A DNA stretch of 64,000 nucleotides from Vibrio aphrogenes (GCF_002157735.2 NZ_AP018689.1:1116001-1180000); one strand, 5' to 3'. Shown: positions 9,373-20,103, counted from the stretch's first letter. A program made the numbers and translations. The notes: generated by a model from the letters alone, not told the origin.

Positions 9373-11064
9373 TTAATTGGACGATTTTTTATTGGCAAAT
9401 ATGAAATCATCACTATTACTGATATGAAGATGAACATCTCGTTGTGGGTAAGGAATATTAATACCAGCAGCATCAAAGCGCATTTTGACTTCTCGGGTGC
9501 AATCTCGCATCACATCAACGTAGTCTTCAGTGCGTACCCAAGGTCTAACGATGAAATCGACTGAAGATTCCCCTAAGGTATTGACTTTAATAATGGGGGC
9601 CGGTGTTTTTAAGACTCGTTCGTCTGCCGCTAGAATTTCAGCAAAAATCTTTTCAGCTTCAGGAATGGAGTCGTTATAACCAATCCCAAACACCATGTCG
9701 ACACGACGCACTTTTTCATAGGTTCGGTTGATGATCACTTCCATCCAGATTTTAGAGTTAGGAACAATCAGGACTTCATTATCAAACGTTCGAATGGTGG
9801 TATTTACCAAACTCACATCACTGACCGTACCTTCCACTCCCGCTGCATTAATCCAATCGCCTTCATCGAACGGACGATAAATTAACAGCATCATGCCAGA
9901 AGCAAAGTTGGATAGGGTATCTTGCAAGGCAAAACCAATGATAATACCAGCGACACCAAGACCGGCAATCACTGGGGTTAAATCGAGTCCAACTTGTGCG
10001 AGCGCAATCAATAAGGCAACGCAAAAAATCAATTTTACCGACATCGATAAAATAAACTGTTGCATTAAATTACTAAGTTTTAAGTGGGGCGCTTTCACCG
10101 CTCGAGAAAGAATATGCAGAACTATTTTGGACAATACTCTCGCAATCACCATGATGAGCATAAACATGAAGACATTAAAAACCATGTTGGGGCTATTTTT
10201 AATGAACCACGAATTAAATTGACCACCCCAACTGACGATAGTGGATTTTAATACCGCCCAACTGAGTAGATCATGCGTAATATCACCGGTAGCCGTAAAC
10301 AGTTCATGTCTTAATTCAACGGTGTTGATGTCCAGAGCATCCGCCGTATCAGCAAGGCGAGATAACGCGCGGCTGTAGGTATTAATATCACGCTGTAAAT
10401 AAGAGATTTCTAAATTAATTTTATCGACTTGGGCTGCGGGCAAACCTTCTAATTGCTTTTGCAATGATTCCTTATGGGTTAACGCGTAATTGAGCGCTGC
10501 GGAAGTGTAGTGTGATAAATCTTGCAGCTGAATTTTAAAATCTTCCAGCGATTGATCAACATTGACACCTAATGATTGCAACCAAGCATAATTTTGATAT
10601 TGCTCAGAATACAACGCCGCTTGCGCCACCCGTAATTCATTCATTGGGATCTGCATTAATAGGCGGTCTTCTTTACTCGCTTGTTCAATGTCGGTTTGTA
10701 ATGTGTTCAGCTTTTTTTCGATATAAGAAAGGTAAAATTGGTAATACTGGGTTTGTAATTGAATTTGTTGAATTAGAAACTCGTTATTCGACGACTCTTT
10801 TTCCACCGCATTTCTTAATTCATTACGCAACTTTTCATTCATATTATAAATTTCAAGTTGAATAATAGAGAGCCTTTCGCCTTTTAACGTTTTTGCTTTA
10901 TCTGCTAATGCCTTCATGTTATCGCTGATCTGAATGATCTCAGACTGGCTTAAGCTGGCTTCTTCTTGATCTTTATTTTGGCTGGTGGAAGGCGAGGTTT
11001 GTGCCAAAGAAATGTTTGAGAATGCACATGCCAAAATGAGTAAAAAACTTAAATAATATCTCAT
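9373..11064 (-). CDS. MscS-family mechanosensitive ion channel
   Basis: 563 aa. A signal peptide (about 1-22, SNISLAQ) precedes a long, charged, probably coiled-coil periplasmic region (about 30-250), then several membrane helices (about 285-400) and the MscS core. The pore-lining helix has the Gly/Ala pattern GLGVAGIIIGFALQDTLSNF, followed by the typical FDEGDWI and IRTFDNEVLIVPNSK beta domain. MscS-type channels open on membrane tension and release solutes on hypo-osmotic shock. The extended periplasmic N-terminus places it among larger MscS relatives rather than the 286-residue MscS itself; I cannot assign a specific paralogue name. It is monocistronic, with its 5' end facing speA. Confidence 0.9.
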   Translation of the reverse strand: MRYYLSFLLILACAFSNISLAQTSPSTSQNKDQEEASLSQSEIIQISDNMKALADKAKTLKGERLSIIQLEIYNMNEKLRNELRNAVEKESSNNEFLIQQIQLQTQYYQFYLSYIEKKLNTLQTDIEQASKEDRLLMQIPMNELRVAQAALYSEQYQNYAWLQSLGVNVDQSLEDFKIQLQDLSHYTSAALNYALTHKESLQKQLEGLPAAQVDKINLEISYLQRDINTYSRALSRLADTADALDINTVELRHELFTATGDITHDLLSWAVLKSTIVSWGGQFNSWFIKNSPNMVFNVFMFMLIMVIARVLSKIVLHILSRAVKAPHLKLSNLMQQFILSMSVKLIFCVALLIALAQVGLDLTPVIAGLGVAGIIIGFALQDTLSNFASGMMLLIYRPFDEGDWINAAGVEGTVSDVSLVNTTIRTFDNEVLIVPNSKIWMEVIINRTYEKVRRVDMVFGIGYNDSIPEAEKIFAEILAADERVLKTPAPIIKVNTLGESSVDFIVRPWVRTEDYVDVMRDCTREVKMRFDAAGINIPYPQRDVHLHISNSDDFIFANKKSSN

Positions 11065-11318
11065 AATTACATCAACTTAGTGGTTATATTTTTTGAATGA
11101 TATTGATCATTATTACTGACTTATGAGGAAACGCAACCTTGCTGATTAACTATCAACATTTTGATAACAAATTTATTCATATAGACGGCAAAATTTTCTC
11201 ATTGGACTCAGGGGTATATTTATAAGTTAATGCGCGTGAAATGCCTAACAAGCCCTTACGCTTACCTTGGTAACTTATTGATTAAATATGGAAATACCTT
11301 TTATTGAGAGGAAATGAT

Positions 11319-13232
11319 GTGGAAAATTGTTTGAACCTAGAACAAATTCGTGCCAACTACAACGTTCGCCATTGGAGCCAAGGCTTTTATGGCATTAATG
11401 ATGCAGGAGAAATGACGGTTTCCCCACGTGCAGGGCAAGAACAGATTCAAGTGCCTTTAAGTGCGATAGTAAAGCAAATGGAAGCGCGTCATTTAACGCT
11501 GCCAGCGTTGGTTCGTTTTCCACAAATCCTACATCAACGTGTTCACAATGTGTGTGATGCGTTTAATCAAGCGATTGAAGAATACCATTATAGTAACCGC
11601 TATTTGTTGGTTTATCCGATCAAAGTAAACCAACAAAAAGAAGTGGTTGATGAAATATTAGCCAGCCAAAAAGAGCTTGAACAAAAGCAACTTGGTTTAG
11701 AAGCGGGCAGTAAACCGGAGTTGCTTGCCGTATTAGCGTTAGCTCAGCAAGCCAGCTCGGTCATTGTATGTAATGGTTACAAAGACCGTGAATACATTCG
11801 CCTGGCCTTAATTGGTGAGAAATTAGGGCATAAAGTGTTTATCGTGTTAGAGAAACTCTCAGAGCTCGATCTGGTGTTATCTGAAGCCAAATCATTAGGC
11901 GTAACACCGCGTATGGGCTTGCGTATTCGTTTAGCATCACAAGGTGCAGGTAAATGGCAATCGAGCGGCGGCGAAAAATCAAAATTTGGTTTATCAGCAA
12001 GCCAAGTATTAACTGTGATCAATCGCTTAAAAGCCGAAGATCAATTAGCGACCTTACAATTAGTGCATTTTCATTTAGGTTCACAAATGGCCAATATACG
12101 TGATGTGCGTAATGGGGTGAGTGAAGCGGCCCGTTTTTACTGCGAATTACGTGATATTGGTGCGCAGCTGGAATACATGGATGTTGGTGGTGGTTTGGCG
12201 GTGGATTACGATGGTACACGTAGCCAGTCTCACAGTTCCATGAACTACGGTTTGGCAGAATACGCTCGTAATATCGTGGCAACCATTGGTGATATTTGCC
12301 AGTTGTACCACCAACCAGAACCGACCATTATTTCAGAATCAGGTCGTTCATTAACCGCGCACCATGCGGTATTGATCACCAATGTGATAGGCACTGAAAG
12401 TTATAAGCCAGAAGAGATTTTAGCGCCAGAGTTGGACGCACCAACGCTACTGCATAACATGTGGCGTAATTGGGAAATTTTGTCACAAGGCACCGATGAT
12501 CGTGCTTTGATTGAGATATACAACGATACACAAAGTGATTTAGCTGAAGCACATAGCCAGTTTGCGACCGGTGTGATCAACTTGCAGCATCGTGCTTGGG
12601 CAGAGCAAGTGTGTTTACGTATTTGTTATGAACTACGTCAGCAATTGAATAATAAAAATCGGTTTCATCGCCCAATTTTAGATGAATTGAACGAGCGTTT
12701 GGCAGATAAGTTTTTCGTGAACTTCTCTTTGTTTCAATCGTTGCCGGATGCGTGGGGGATTGATCAGGTGTTTCCTGTGATGCCACTTACTAATTTGAAT
12801 CAAGTCGAACAAACGCGTGCCGTGATGCTCGACATTACTTGTGATTCCGATGGCGTAGTAGACCAATATGTGGATGGTCAAGGCATTGAAACCACGCTGC
12901 CAGTACCTCGTTGGGATAAAGACACCCCGTATTTAATGGGCTTTTTCCTGGTCGGGGCGTATCAAGAAATTCTTGGTGATATGCATAACTTATTTGGTGA
13001 TAGTCATTCGGTTGTGGTGAAGGTGAATGAACAAGGTGAGCCAGAAATTGTCTCGGTTAATGAAGGCGATACGGTAGAAGATATGTTGCGTTATGTGCAT
13101 ATCGATGTTGATGATATTCGTCGTAACTATCGTGAGTTGGTGGCAAGCCGTGTTGCAAGTGGTGAACAAGAAGCGATCTTAGCAGAATTAGAGCAGGGAC
13201 TTTCGGGTTACACCTATTTGGAAGATATTTAA
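11319..13232 (+). CDS. speA: Biosynthetic arginine decarboxylase
   Basis: About 637 aa. SpeA is a PLP enzyme converting arginine to agmatine and CO2, the first step of the agmatine route to putrescine. The PLP lysine is in YPIKVNQ (about K102). Conserved blocks include [30 protein letters not shown] and ISESGRS, and the C-terminal half contains DITCDSDG. I chose GTG 11319 because AGAGGA sits six bases upstream; a longer form from TTG 11304 is possible. The length fits family members (about 630). speB follows 159 bases later on the same strand, giving the complete arginine-to-putrescine pathway. Confidence 0.95.
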   Translation: MENCLNLEQIRANYNVRHWSQGFYGINDAGEMTVSPRAGQEQIQVPLSAIVKQMEARHLTLPALVRFPQILHQRVHNVCDAFNQAIEEYHYSNRYLLVYPIKVNQQKEVVDEILASQKELEQKQLGLEAGSKPELLAVLALAQQASSVIVCNGYKDREYIRLALIGEKLGHKVFIVLEKLSELDLVLSEAKSLGVTPRMGLRIRLASQGAGKWQSSGGEKSKFGLSASQVLTVINRLKAEDQLATLQLVHFHLGSQMANIRDVRNGVSEAARFYCELRDIGAQLEYMDVGGGLAVDYDGTRSQSHSSMNYGLAEYARNIVATIGDICQLYHQPEPTIISESGRSLTAHHAVLITNVIGTESYKPEEILAPELDAPTLLHNMWRNWEILSQGTDDRALIEIYNDTQSDLAEAHSQFATGVINLQHRAWAEQVCLRICYELRQQLNNKNRFHRPILDELNERLADKFFVNFSLFQSLPDAWGIDQVFPVMPLTNLNQVEQTRAVMLDITCDSDGVVDQYVDGQGIETTLPVPRWDKDTPYLMGFFLVGAYQEILGDMHNLFGDSHSVVVKVNEQGEPEIVSVNEGDTVEDMLRYVHIDVDDIRRNYRELVASRVASGEQEAILAELEQGLSGYTYLEDI

Positions 13233-13258
13233 TATTTTTTATCACCTTGATATTTGAA

Positions 13259-13360
13259 GTTGCCGTTTCGTTGACAGCGTTCATTCGCCTTGCGGCAACG
13301 TCAATGATTTTAGGTCTATGTTGAGTGGCAGTTTGAACTGAAATGAATCATAAACTGCCA
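13259..13360 (+). promoter_or_regulatory. Inverted repeats in the speA-speB gap
   Basis: Two inverted repeats lie between the genes: GTTGCCG (13259-13265) with CGGCAAC (13293-13299), and TGGCAGTTT (13326-13334) with AAACTGCCA (13352-13360). The second ends about 30 bases before the speB start. Neither has a U-tract, so they look more like mRNA structure or protein sites than terminators. Function is unknown. Confidence 0.4.
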
Positions 13361-13391
13361 TTTCATCTTGCTGTATTTAAAAGGATTAACA

Positions 13392-14327
13392 ATGAGCCAA
13401 TTTGATGATCTGTTTAGCAAGCCAGATTACTCGCTGTACTCAAACTCAATGAGCTTTGTACGTCGCCCTATGGTGCAAAATCCCGTACAAGCTGACGCAG
13501 ATGTGGTGGTACTAGGTGTACCGTTTGATATGGCAACATCTGGACGTTCGGGCGCACGTATGGGGCCAGATGCCATTCGACGCGCATCGGTAAATTTAGC
13601 GTGGGAGAGCAAGAAGTTTCCATGGGATTTTAATTTATTCCAACACACCAATGTGGTGGATGCGGGCGATTTAGTGTTTGATTGTGGGGATGCAGAAGAT
13701 CTCACACAACGTTTGGAAGCCGCGGCAACCGACATTATCAGCAGTGGTAAAACGTTATTAAGTTTAGGTGGCGATCATTTCGTGACTTTGCCTTTATTGC
13801 GTGCACATGCGAAAAAATACGGTGAGATGGCGTTAATTCATTTTGATGCTCATACGGATACTTACAGCAATGGCAGTCGCTACGATCACGGCACTATGTT
13901 TTATCATGCGCCGAAAGAAGGGCTGATTTCACGTGAGCATTCAGTGCAAATTGGTATTCGCACGGAATATAAGCAACAAGGCCACGGCTTTAATGTGATT
14001 AATGCCATGGAAGCGAATGATCTTTCTGCCAGTGAGATGGTAGAGAAAATCAAAGCGATAGTGGGTGATAAACCCGTGTATCTCACCTTTGATATTGATT
14101 GCTTAGATCCTGCTTTTGCTCCGGGAACCGGTACGCCAGTATGCGGTGGCATGACCTCAGATAAAGTGTTGAAAATTATCCGTAACTTACAAGGTATTAA
14201 TTTAGTGGGTATGGATGTGGTGGAAGTGTCACCGGCTTACGATCAAAGTGACATTACGGCGCTAGCGGGCGCAACGATTGCGTTAGATTTGTTGTATTTA
14301 TGGACTCAACAACACATAGCTAAATAA
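13392..14327 (+). CDS. speB: Agmatinase
   Basis: 311 aa from ATG 13392, which has AAGGA at the right distance; an upstream TTG adds eight unlikely residues. SpeB is a ureohydrolase with a binuclear Mn centre that splits agmatine into putrescine and urea. All metal-ligand motifs are visible: [18 protein letters not shown] and [17 protein letters not shown]. Length matches E. coli SpeB (306). It follows speA on the same strand, completing the pathway, and is closed by the terminator at 14403. Confidence 0.96.
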   Translation: MSQFDDLFSKPDYSLYSNSMSFVRRPMVQNPVQADADVVVLGVPFDMATSGRSGARMGPDAIRRASVNLAWESKKFPWDFNLFQHTNVVDAGDLVFDCGDAEDLTQRLEAAATDIISSGKTLLSLGGDHFVTLPLLRAHAKKYGEMALIHFDAHTDTYSNGSRYDHGTMFYHAPKEGLISREHSVQIGIRTEYKQQGHGFNVINAMEANDLSASEMVEKIKAIVGDKPVYLTFDIDCLDPAFAPGTGTPVCGGMTSDKVLKIIRNLQGINLVGMDVVEVSPAYDQSDITALAGATIALDLLYLWTQQHIAK

Positions 14328-14343
14328 ATAGAGCTCTAATATG

Positions 14344-14391
14344 ATACCAATCGTATTAATTATCTGATCATCTAATTCGTGAGATTGGTAT
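14344..14391. repeat. Short palindromic intergenic repeat, ATACCAATC...GATTGGTAT (copy A)
   Basis: A 48-bp element with perfect 9-bp terminal inverted repeats and an AT-rich core containing TTAATTATCTGATCATCT. It shares ends and core with elements at 14483, 40138 and 46913. This looks like the minimal form of a non-autonomous MITE-like family. It lies just after speB, ahead of the speB terminator. Confidence 0.75.
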
Positions 14392-14402
14392 GAGACTTGA
14401 AG

Positions 14403-14432
14403 AAGCACAATCTTTATCGGTTGTGCTTTTTT
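14403..14432 (+). terminator. Terminator after speB
   Basis: An 8-bp stem AAGCACAA / TTGTGCTT with a 10-base loop is followed directly by TTTT. It lies 75 bases after the speB stop, downstream of repeat copy A, so the repeat would be transcribed as part of the 3' UTR. Confidence 0.75.
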
Positions 14433-14482
14433 ATCACTATGTTTATGAAATAAAAAAGCCAATTGTTCGGTCTTGTCATGTA

Positions 14483-14534
14483 ATACCAGTTGTCTTAATT
14501 ATCTGCATCTGAGGTTGATTAGTGTGATTGGTAT
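14483..14534. repeat. Short palindromic intergenic repeat (copy B)
   Basis: A 52-bp element with ends ATACCA and TGGTAT, core CTTAATTATCTG on the left and CTGAGGTTGATTAGTG on the right. The left half resembles copies A and D; the right half resembles the reverse complement of copy C. It ends 26 bases before the DoxX-like gene and may carry or disrupt its promoter. Confidence 0.65.
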
Positions 14535-14560
14535 AATCGAAAACTATTAAGGATGATTAA

Positions 14561-15001
14561 ATGGAAACAAGACAAACTTCAAAGCTTGAAAATAAATTGG
14601 CGGTTTGCTTATTGGCATTAAGGCTAACCATTGCTTTAGTGTTCATGATGTGGGCATTGGATAAAATTTTTGTACCAGAACATGCTAGTAAAGTATTTGC
14701 GGCATTTTATAGTATGAACATTTCAAGTCATTTAGCGGTGGCTTTAGGGATAATACAAGTTGTTTTTGTCACAATATTTGCGCTTGGCTTATGTAAGAAT
14801 GTGACCTATTTGTTGATTTTAATTTTTCATGCTGGCTCGACATTATCCGCGTTAACTAAGTATTTTGATCCATTCAATAATTTGTTATTTTTCGCGGCTT
14901 GGCCGATGTTAGCAGCGTGCTTTGTCTTGTATCTATTAAGAGAGTTTGATGTGTTAACTTTATCAAATCGAGCAAGAGAGATAAAAACAGTGAGGAGTTA
15001 A
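14561..15001 (+). CDS. DoxX-like small integral membrane protein
   Basis: 146 aa with four hydrophobic helices (about 13-33, 49-72, 76-98 and 105-125) and a short basic C-terminus. The arrangement and the MMWALDKIF motif after the first helix resemble DoxX/MauE-like four-helix membrane proteins, a diverse family often tied to redox or thiol metabolism. No catalytic residue can be assigned. AAGGA precedes the ATG. It stands alone between speB and a convergent gene. Function unknown; the family call is by topology and general resemblance. Confidence 0.75.
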   Translation: METRQTSKLENKLAVCLLALRLTIALVFMMWALDKIFVPEHASKVFAAFYSMNISSHLAVALGIIQVVFVTIFALGLCKNVTYLLILIFHAGSTLSALTKYFDPFNNLLFFAAWPMLAACFVLYLLREFDVLTLSNRAREIKTVRS

Positions 15002-15042
15002 GGCTTTAAAGGAAGCGATACTTTTAAGATAAATTAACCCCA

Positions 15043-15960
15043 TTAACCCAATTTACGCTGATAGCGTTTTTCCATACTCACATTACCCAGCAAGCCGCCT
15101 TGATGAATATACATCAGTGGCTTGTTTGGGTTGTGTTCCAACCAAGGTTGTAAACATTGCCACATGTAAGGGTCGTAAAGTAGGTCAAATTCCACACCGG
15201 TTTGCAGGCTAAGATCCAACCAAGTTTGATAATCGGCTGGGTAGAGTTTGCCAAAATGGTGCTTAGGTTTTAAGTCGGTTTGTAAGATAGTGGGATGTTC
15301 ACAATACGAATGTAAACTTGGCACCAGTTCTTGAAATTGCTCAATAAGATAATCGTTACCACCAACACAAGCACACGTCACTACCTCAATGTTATGTGGA
15401 GCAAGGTATTTATTGAGAAATACTGCTGTTGTTCCAGTACCTGAGGGTAGGGCCACGGTGAGGCTTTCAAGCTTTTGTTGTTGATACCAATCTAGAATCT
15501 CTTGTGCCAGCTGCTTAATACCCATTTCTGCAATGGCGCTACGGCCACCTTCCGGTACGCTCAAGCAAGTTTCATCGGGTTTTCTAATCGATTGAATATA
15601 GTCAGTAGGGTGAAGATCGTGACTCATCGAGGCCATATCAATGATATTCGCGCCAAGATTGAGCGCAGCTTGATAATTACCAACTGGGTTTTGTTTAAGC
15701 CAGCTTGGAATGTGTGACACATAAAATTCCAGCTGCCAGCCTTTTAATTTGGCTAAGGCGGCGAGGCTATAAAGTGAATTAGCTTGGGGCGAACCATAAC
15801 CAATTAAGGTGGTGATATTGGGATAGTCGCCTTCTAACAACGCCATAAATTTGCGAGCTTTATTACCTGAAAACTCGGGGTGGAGCAGGTCATCCCGTTT
15901 TAAGTAGAAAGGATGACCGTTGATGGTGTGTTGAGTAATAGGGGTGTTGGCTAATTTCAT
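15043..15960 (-). CDS. PLP-dependent D-cysteine desulfhydrase / ACC deaminase family protein
   Basis: 305 aa of the tryptophan-synthase-beta-like PLP fold. The N-terminal motif FSGNKARKF contains the expected Schiff-base lysine of ACC deaminase/D-cysteine desulfhydrase relatives (GGNKTRK in characterised members). LPSGTGTTAVFL is the phosphate-binding Ser/Gly loop. Substrate cannot be fixed from sequence: D-cysteine desulfhydrase (D-Cys to pyruvate, H2S and ammonia), ACC deaminase or a related activity are all possible, with the first more usual in enterics and vibrios. It is monocistronic, and a seven-copy TTCCTAG array lies 21 bases upstream of its start codon. Confidence 0.8.
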   Translation of the reverse strand: MKLANTPITQHTINGHPFYLKRDDLLHPEFSGNKARKFMALLEGDYPNITTLIGYGSPQANSLYSLAALAKLKGWQLEFYVSHIPSWLKQNPVGNYQAALNLGANIIDMASMSHDLHPTDYIQSIRKPDETCLSVPEGGRSAIAEMGIKQLAQEILDWYQQQKLESLTVALPSGTGTTAVFLNKYLAPHNIEVVTCACVGGNDYLIEQFQELVPSLHSYCEHPTILQTDLKPKHHFGKLYPADYQTWLDLSLQTGVEFDLLYDPYMWQCLQPWLEHNPNKPLMYIHQGGLLGNVSMEKRYQRKLG

Positions 15961-15980
15961 AATTAAATGTGAAGGTATAG

Positions 15981-16029
15981 TTCCTAGTTCCTAGTTCCTA
16001 GTTCCTAGTTCCTAGTTCCTAGTTCCTAG
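15981..16029. repeat. Seven tandem copies of TTCCTAG
   Basis: Exactly seven perfect 7-bp units occupy 15981-16029, between the divergent starts/ends of the desulfhydrase-like gene and ygiQ. Two more copies are at 20448-20461. The complement CTAGGAA differs by one base from the CCAGGAA unit repeated 32 times at 20540. Confidence 0.95.
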
Positions 16030-16079
16030 GTTACTTGGGGCTTTTGTTTCTCATCACTCGAATAGTACTTTGCATTTTC

Positions 16080-16106
16080 AAGCAACGAGCAGCAAGCAAC
16101 GAGCAG
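16080..16106. repeat. Two tandem copies of a 14-bp unit
   Basis: AAGCAACGAGCAGC at 16080-16093 is repeated as AAGCAACGAGCAG at 16094-16106, in the short gap after ygiQ. No function is apparent; it adds to the low-complexity character of this intergenic region. Confidence 0.8.
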
Positions 16107-16139
16107 TGTAGCGCCCGCAATACGAGTTACGCTCCATAA

Positions 16140-18518
16140 CTATCTTGCGCGACTACCAGCCGGCTTGCCTTTGGGTTTACCTTTAAAACCACCCGGTTTA
16201 TTCCCTGTGGTAGGTTTACCTTGCCCGCTCGGTTTACGGTTACCGCCAGTGGGCTTTTTATTGCCGTTGTTTTGTGGGGCACCGTTTTTGTGGCCATTAT
16301 TATTAGAGCGATTACCTTGTGAACGTTCGCCACCTAAGCCCGGTTGACCTTTTGCTCCAGTGTGTTTGGTCGCAAAACGATTTGCACCATGACGGCCCGA
16401 TTTACGGCGTTGCGCTGGGGTAAGAGCATCAACGGCATCTTCAGCCGGGACTAAACAGCTCGGCTTATCACCAATTAAGTGTTTTTTCCCCATATTGATC
16501 AGTGCTTCACGGATCAATGGCCAGTTAAGCGGGTCATGATAACGTAATAGAGCTTTATGCAAGCGACGTTGACGTTCCCCTTTAGCAACGGGCACATCTT
16601 CACGTTGTTTGTACTTCACCCGTTTTAGAGGGTTGGTTTCTGAGTAATACATAGACGTCGCATTACACATGGGTGATGGGTAGAAGTTTTGTACCTGATC
16701 ACACTCAAAATTATTGCTCTTTAGCCACAATGCTAAGTTGAGCATGTCCTCATCTTCAGTCCCCGGATGCGCTGAAATAAAGTAAGGAATGAGATATTGC
16801 TTTTTACCGGCTTCCGCACTGTATTTTTCAAACATTTGCTTGAATTTGTCATAGGTGCCCATACCCGGTTTCATCATTTTATTGAGTGGGCCTTTTTCAG
16901 TATGTTCAGGGGCAATTTTCAAGTAACCGCCCACGTGGTGGGTCACTAATTCTTTGACATATTCTGGAGACTCAATCGCTAAATCGTAACGTACACCAGA
17001 GGCGATCATCACTTTTTTAATCCCAGGGACTTTACGCGCCGCACGGTATAAATCGATAGTGTGCTGGTGGTCGGTATCGAGCTTGTTACAGATCCCCGGG
17101 AACACACAAGAAGGACGACGACAGTTAGCTTCTGCTTTAGGATCGGAACAGCCTAAGCGATACATGTTGGCAGTTGGGCCACCAAGATCCGAAATAGTGC
17201 CAGTAAAACCGGGTACTTTGTCGCGAATTTCTTCTAACTCGGTCAAAATCGATTCTTGAGAACGGTTTTGAATAATACGACCTTCGTGCTCGGTAATTGA
17301 ACAGAAAGAACAACCACCAAAACAGCCACGCATGATGTTGACCGAAGTTTTGATCATGTCATAAGCCGGAATTTTGGCTTTGCCGTACATTGGGTGCGGT
17401 CTACGTGCGTAAGGGAGCCCAAACACGAAATCCATTTCTTCAGTAGATAATGGAATTGGTGCTTGGTTAACCCATAACTCACGGTCACCATGTTTTTGAA
17501 TCAAAGCACGGCCAGAATACGGGTTGGTTTCTAAATGCATTACACGGCTGGCGTGAGCATATAAAATTCGGTCATTGTTTAATTTTTCAAAGGGCGGCAA
17601 ACGTACAGCGGTACTTTTTGAATCGTGACGAGGCTTACGTTCAAGTTTAATCGGTTGAGGTTGAATCTCGATTGCTTGCGCAGCGTTATTTGCAGCATCT
17701 TCAGCTTGTTGGTCTTTAGATTGAGTATCGCAGTTGCTTTCCACTTCATAGGGATTGACTGGCACAAAGACCGCTTTGCTTGGTTTCTCAATGCGTGATG
17801 AATCGATAATGGTGTAATGTTCAGGGGCAGCAGGTAAATTGACCGCAGTACCGCGAATGTTAGTCATTTCACTGATCGGTTCTTGATTGGCAAGGCGATG
17901 AGCCACTTCAACCAAGGCGCGTTCTGCGTTACCAAAAAGCAGAATATCGGCTTTGGCATCAAACAACACAGAGCGACGGACTTTATCTGACCAATAATCA
18001 TAATGTGCGATGCGACGCAGACTCGCTTCAATACCACCCAGTACAATAGGGGTTTCTTTATAGGCTTCACGGCAACGTTGTGAATACACCAGCGTTGCGC
18101 GATCTGGACGTTTGCCACCTTCGTTATTTGGTGTGTAGGCATCGTCATGACGCAGCTTTCTATCCGCGGTATAACGGTTGATCATGGAATCCATGTTACC
18201 GGCAGTGATCCCAAAAAATAAATTGGGTTTACCGAGCTTCATAAAGTCGTTTTTATTGTCCCATTTAGGTTGTGCAATAATGCCGACCCGGAAACCTTGT
18301 GCTTCTAACAAACGACCAATGATGGCCATACCAAAACTTGGATGATCGACATAAGCATCACCAGTGACGATGATGACATCACAACTGTCCCAACCGAGTG
18401 CATCCATTTCTTTACGGCTCGTGGGTAGGAAAGGCGCAGGTCCGAAACACTCAGCCCAATATTTTGGATATTGGTTAATCGGTGTTGGCTTGCTGGTAAG
18501 TTGGATGTTGCTGTACAT
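16140..18518 (-). CDS. ygiQ: YgiQ family radical SAM protein
   Basis: 792 aa. A UPF0313/YgiQ-type radical SAM enzyme: the 4Fe-4S cluster motif appears as CFGGCSFC near residue 398, preceded by an N-terminal region with [16 protein letters not shown] typical of the family. A second Cys cluster ([15 protein letters not shown], then CNKLDTDH) is also characteristic. The C-terminal ~90 residues form a basic Gly/Lys/Asn/Pro-rich low-complexity tail that may bind nucleic acid or be disordered. The reaction is unknown in the family. Start ATG 18518 is clear. It is divergent from elbB. Confidence 0.93.
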   Translation of the reverse strand: MYSNIQLTSKPTPINQYPKYWAECFGPAPFLPTSRKEMDALGWDSCDVIIVTGDAYVDHPSFGMAIIGRLLEAQGFRVGIIAQPKWDNKNDFMKLGKPNLFFGITAGNMDSMINRYTADRKLRHDDAYTPNNEGGKRPDRATLVYSQRCREAYKETPIVLGGIEASLRRIAHYDYWSDKVRRSVLFDAKADILLFGNAERALVEVAHRLANQEPISEMTNIRGTAVNLPAAPEHYTIIDSSRIEKPSKAVFVPVNPYEVESNCDTQSKDQQAEDAANNAAQAIEIQPQPIKLERKPRHDSKSTAVRLPPFEKLNNDRILYAHASRVMHLETNPYSGRALIQKHGDRELWVNQAPIPLSTEEMDFVFGLPYARRPHPMYGKAKIPAYDMIKTSVNIMRGCFGGCSFCSITEHEGRIIQNRSQESILTELEEIRDKVPGFTGTISDLGGPTANMYRLGCSDPKAEANCRRPSCVFPGICNKLDTDHQHTIDLYRAARKVPGIKKVMIASGVRYDLAIESPEYVKELVTHHVGGYLKIAPEHTEKGPLNKMMKPGMGTYDKFKQMFEKYSAEAGKKQYLIPYFISAHPGTEDEDMLNLALWLKSNNFECDQVQNFYPSPMCNATSMYYSETNPLKRVKYKQREDVPVAKGERQRRLHKALLRYHDPLNWPLIREALINMGKKHLIGDKPSCLVPAEDAVDALTPAQRRKSGRHGANRFATKHTGAKGQPGLGGERSQGNRSNNNGHKNGAPQNNGNKKPTGGNRKPSGQGKPTTGNKPGGFKGKPKGKPAGSRAR

Positions 18519-18646
18519 AAATTCACCTCAAATTTGGGATGCCAAAGTATACAGACTTCAAGCTAGATCGACTAGGATTAAAGAAACTATTTTTTATCTC
18601 ATAGCCCTATGATTATAGGGGTTTAATCGACAATCAAGGAGTTTTC

Positions 18647-19297
18647 ATGTCAAAACAAGTGGCGGTAATTTTAGCAGGATGTGGCGTTTTTGATGGATCG
18701 GAAATTAATGAGGTTGTGTTGACCTTGTTAGCCCTTGAAGAACAAAGTGTCGGCTATCAGTGCTTTGCTCCTAATATTGAACAAGCCCATGTGTTGGACC
18801 ACCTGACAGGAGAAGAGCAATCCGGTTCACGTAATGTACTACAAGAAGCGGCACGTATTGTGCGTGGTAAGGTGAAAGATATTGCCGAGCTTGATGTCTC
18901 CCAATACGATGGCTTGATCATGACCGGTGGTTTTGGGGTCGCGAAAAACCTTTCTTCATTGGCTTTTAAAGGCGCTGAGTTTGATGTGTTGCCTTGCGTA
19001 GCGAAAACCATGAAAGCTTTTTATGCTGCGGGAAAAATTGCAGGTTATATGTGCATTGCGCCAGTGTTATTACCTAAAGTATTTGAAGGCGTGAAATGTA
19101 CGATCGGTCATGACCCTGAAACGGCAGCGGTGATTACTTCATTAGGAGGCAAGCATGTGGAATGCCAAGTTAATGAGATCACGATTGATGAACACTATAA
19201 AGTGGTTACGACACCTGCGTACATGTTGGCGGACAACCTCATACAAGCGAAATCGGGTATTGATAAATTAGTCGCCAGTGTTTGTAAGGCATTATAA
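18647..19297 (+). CDS. elbB: Glyoxalase/isoprenoid biosynthesis protein ElbB
   Basis: 216 aa of the DJ-1/PfpI glutamine-amidotransferase-like fold. The N-terminus VAVILAGCGVFDGSEI and the MTGGFGVAKNLS and CIAPVLLPK segments match ElbB (SCRP-27A/YhbL). E. coli ElbB has weak glyoxalase activity and was linked to isoprenoid synthesis; its physiological role is unclear. The nucleophile-elbow cysteine is in GYMCIAPV. A strong AAGGAG site precedes the ATG and a terminator hairpin follows at 19323. Apparently monocistronic. Confidence 0.92.
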   Translation: MSKQVAVILAGCGVFDGSEINEVVLTLLALEEQSVGYQCFAPNIEQAHVLDHLTGEEQSGSRNVLQEAARIVRGKVKDIAELDVSQYDGLIMTGGFGVAKNLSSLAFKGAEFDVLPCVAKTMKAFYAAGKIAGYMCIAPVLLPKVFEGVKCTIGHDPETAAVITSLGGKHVECQVNEITIDEHYKVVTTPAYMLADNLIQAKSGIDKLVASVCKAL

Positions 19298-19322
19298 CCG
19301 TTTCCATTTGTTCGAGATTCAA

Positions 19323-19357
19323 ATTAACCCAGCTCTTGTGTTGGGTTAATGGCTTTT
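19323..19357 (+). terminator. Terminator after elbB
   Basis: A 9-bp stem ATTAACCCA / TGGGTTAAT with a 10-base loop, followed by GGCTTTT. The U-tract is interrupted, so efficiency may be moderate. Confidence 0.6.
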
Positions 19358-19428
19358 AATCAAGATCATTGGCGGATATTTTGTTAGAATGCGCGCCACT
19401 TTTCTTATTCAGTTGATGTGTTATTACC

Positions 19429-20103
19429 ATGTATTCTTACTTGCTTAATGTTATTCCCCCCATGTTACTTGGGGCTCAATGCGTTTTATTAATGGTGCTG
19501 CTTAAAGGTGAAATTTGCCCTGGGCAACGTGGCCGTATTCATAAACAATTACCGGTAATTGGCGCATTATGGTTAGCAATAAGCCCTCTGTATTGGCCTT
19601 TGGCTTCAATTGGCGTGGTGATTCTTGCTTTCTTCTCTCAGGTAAAAGTGAGTAAAACACGCGATTCTGGACCGATTTGGTTATTACAAGTAGCTCTTGG
19701 CTTGGCGGCCGCTTTCACCATCTTCTTTATTCTTGGTAGTGAACGTCCGCAAGGGTTATTTATTTTATTCAGTATTGTATTTTTAGGGGCTGGACTAAGT
19801 CATATTTTATTGACCTTTGCTCGTACCCGCTTACAAGCTTTTCATCGTCTATTACCTGTAGTGGGAATTGTCGGAGCGATGCTGATTAGTCTTGCCGTCT
19901 TGTGGCAAACCCAGCAATACAGTTTGAACTATCTTCATCAAATTGTGTGGTGGTTAGTCGGTTGTTTTGCTTTAATTTTGCTTGGCATCCTAGGATCAAG
20001 TTGGCATATCTTCACACAGCAAACCATCACTAAATGGAAACCAGCATTAGGTTTTTGCTTGAGCTTTGTGGCGATGGTTGGTTTTGCCGCGCTGCTATTT
20101 TAA
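19429..20103 (+). CDS. Conserved hypothetical polytopic membrane protein
   Basis: 224 aa with about seven hydrophobic segments spread over the whole length (starting near 8, 40, 58, 82, 110, 142, 172 and 203; the second and third may be one hairpin). There is no signal peptide cleavage site, no recognised catalytic or nucleotide motif, and only short loops with a few basic residues, suggesting an inner-membrane protein. I do not recognise the family with certainty. It stands between elbB and the DUF4250 gene on the same strand, with a 124-base gap to the latter. Confidence 0.75.
   Translation: MYSYLLNVIPPMLLGAQCVLLMVLLKGEICPGQRGRIHKQLPVIGALWLAISPLYWPLASIGVVILAFFSQVKVSKTRDSGPIWLLQVALGLAAAFTIFFILGSERPQGLFILFSIVFLGAGLSHILLTFARTRLQAFHRLLPVVGIVGAMLISLAVLWQTQQYSLNYLHQIVWWLVGCFALILLGILGSSWHIFTQQTITKWKPALGFCLSFVAMVGFAALLF

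Noticed and set aside
11304..11318. TTG start for speA
   Set aside because: GTG 11319 has AGAGGA at ideal spacing, while the TTG overlaps that site.
16165..16347. Plus-strand ORF opposite ygiQ
   Set aside because: Pro/Leu-rich shadow of the basic low-complexity tail of ygiQ, with no ribosome-binding site.
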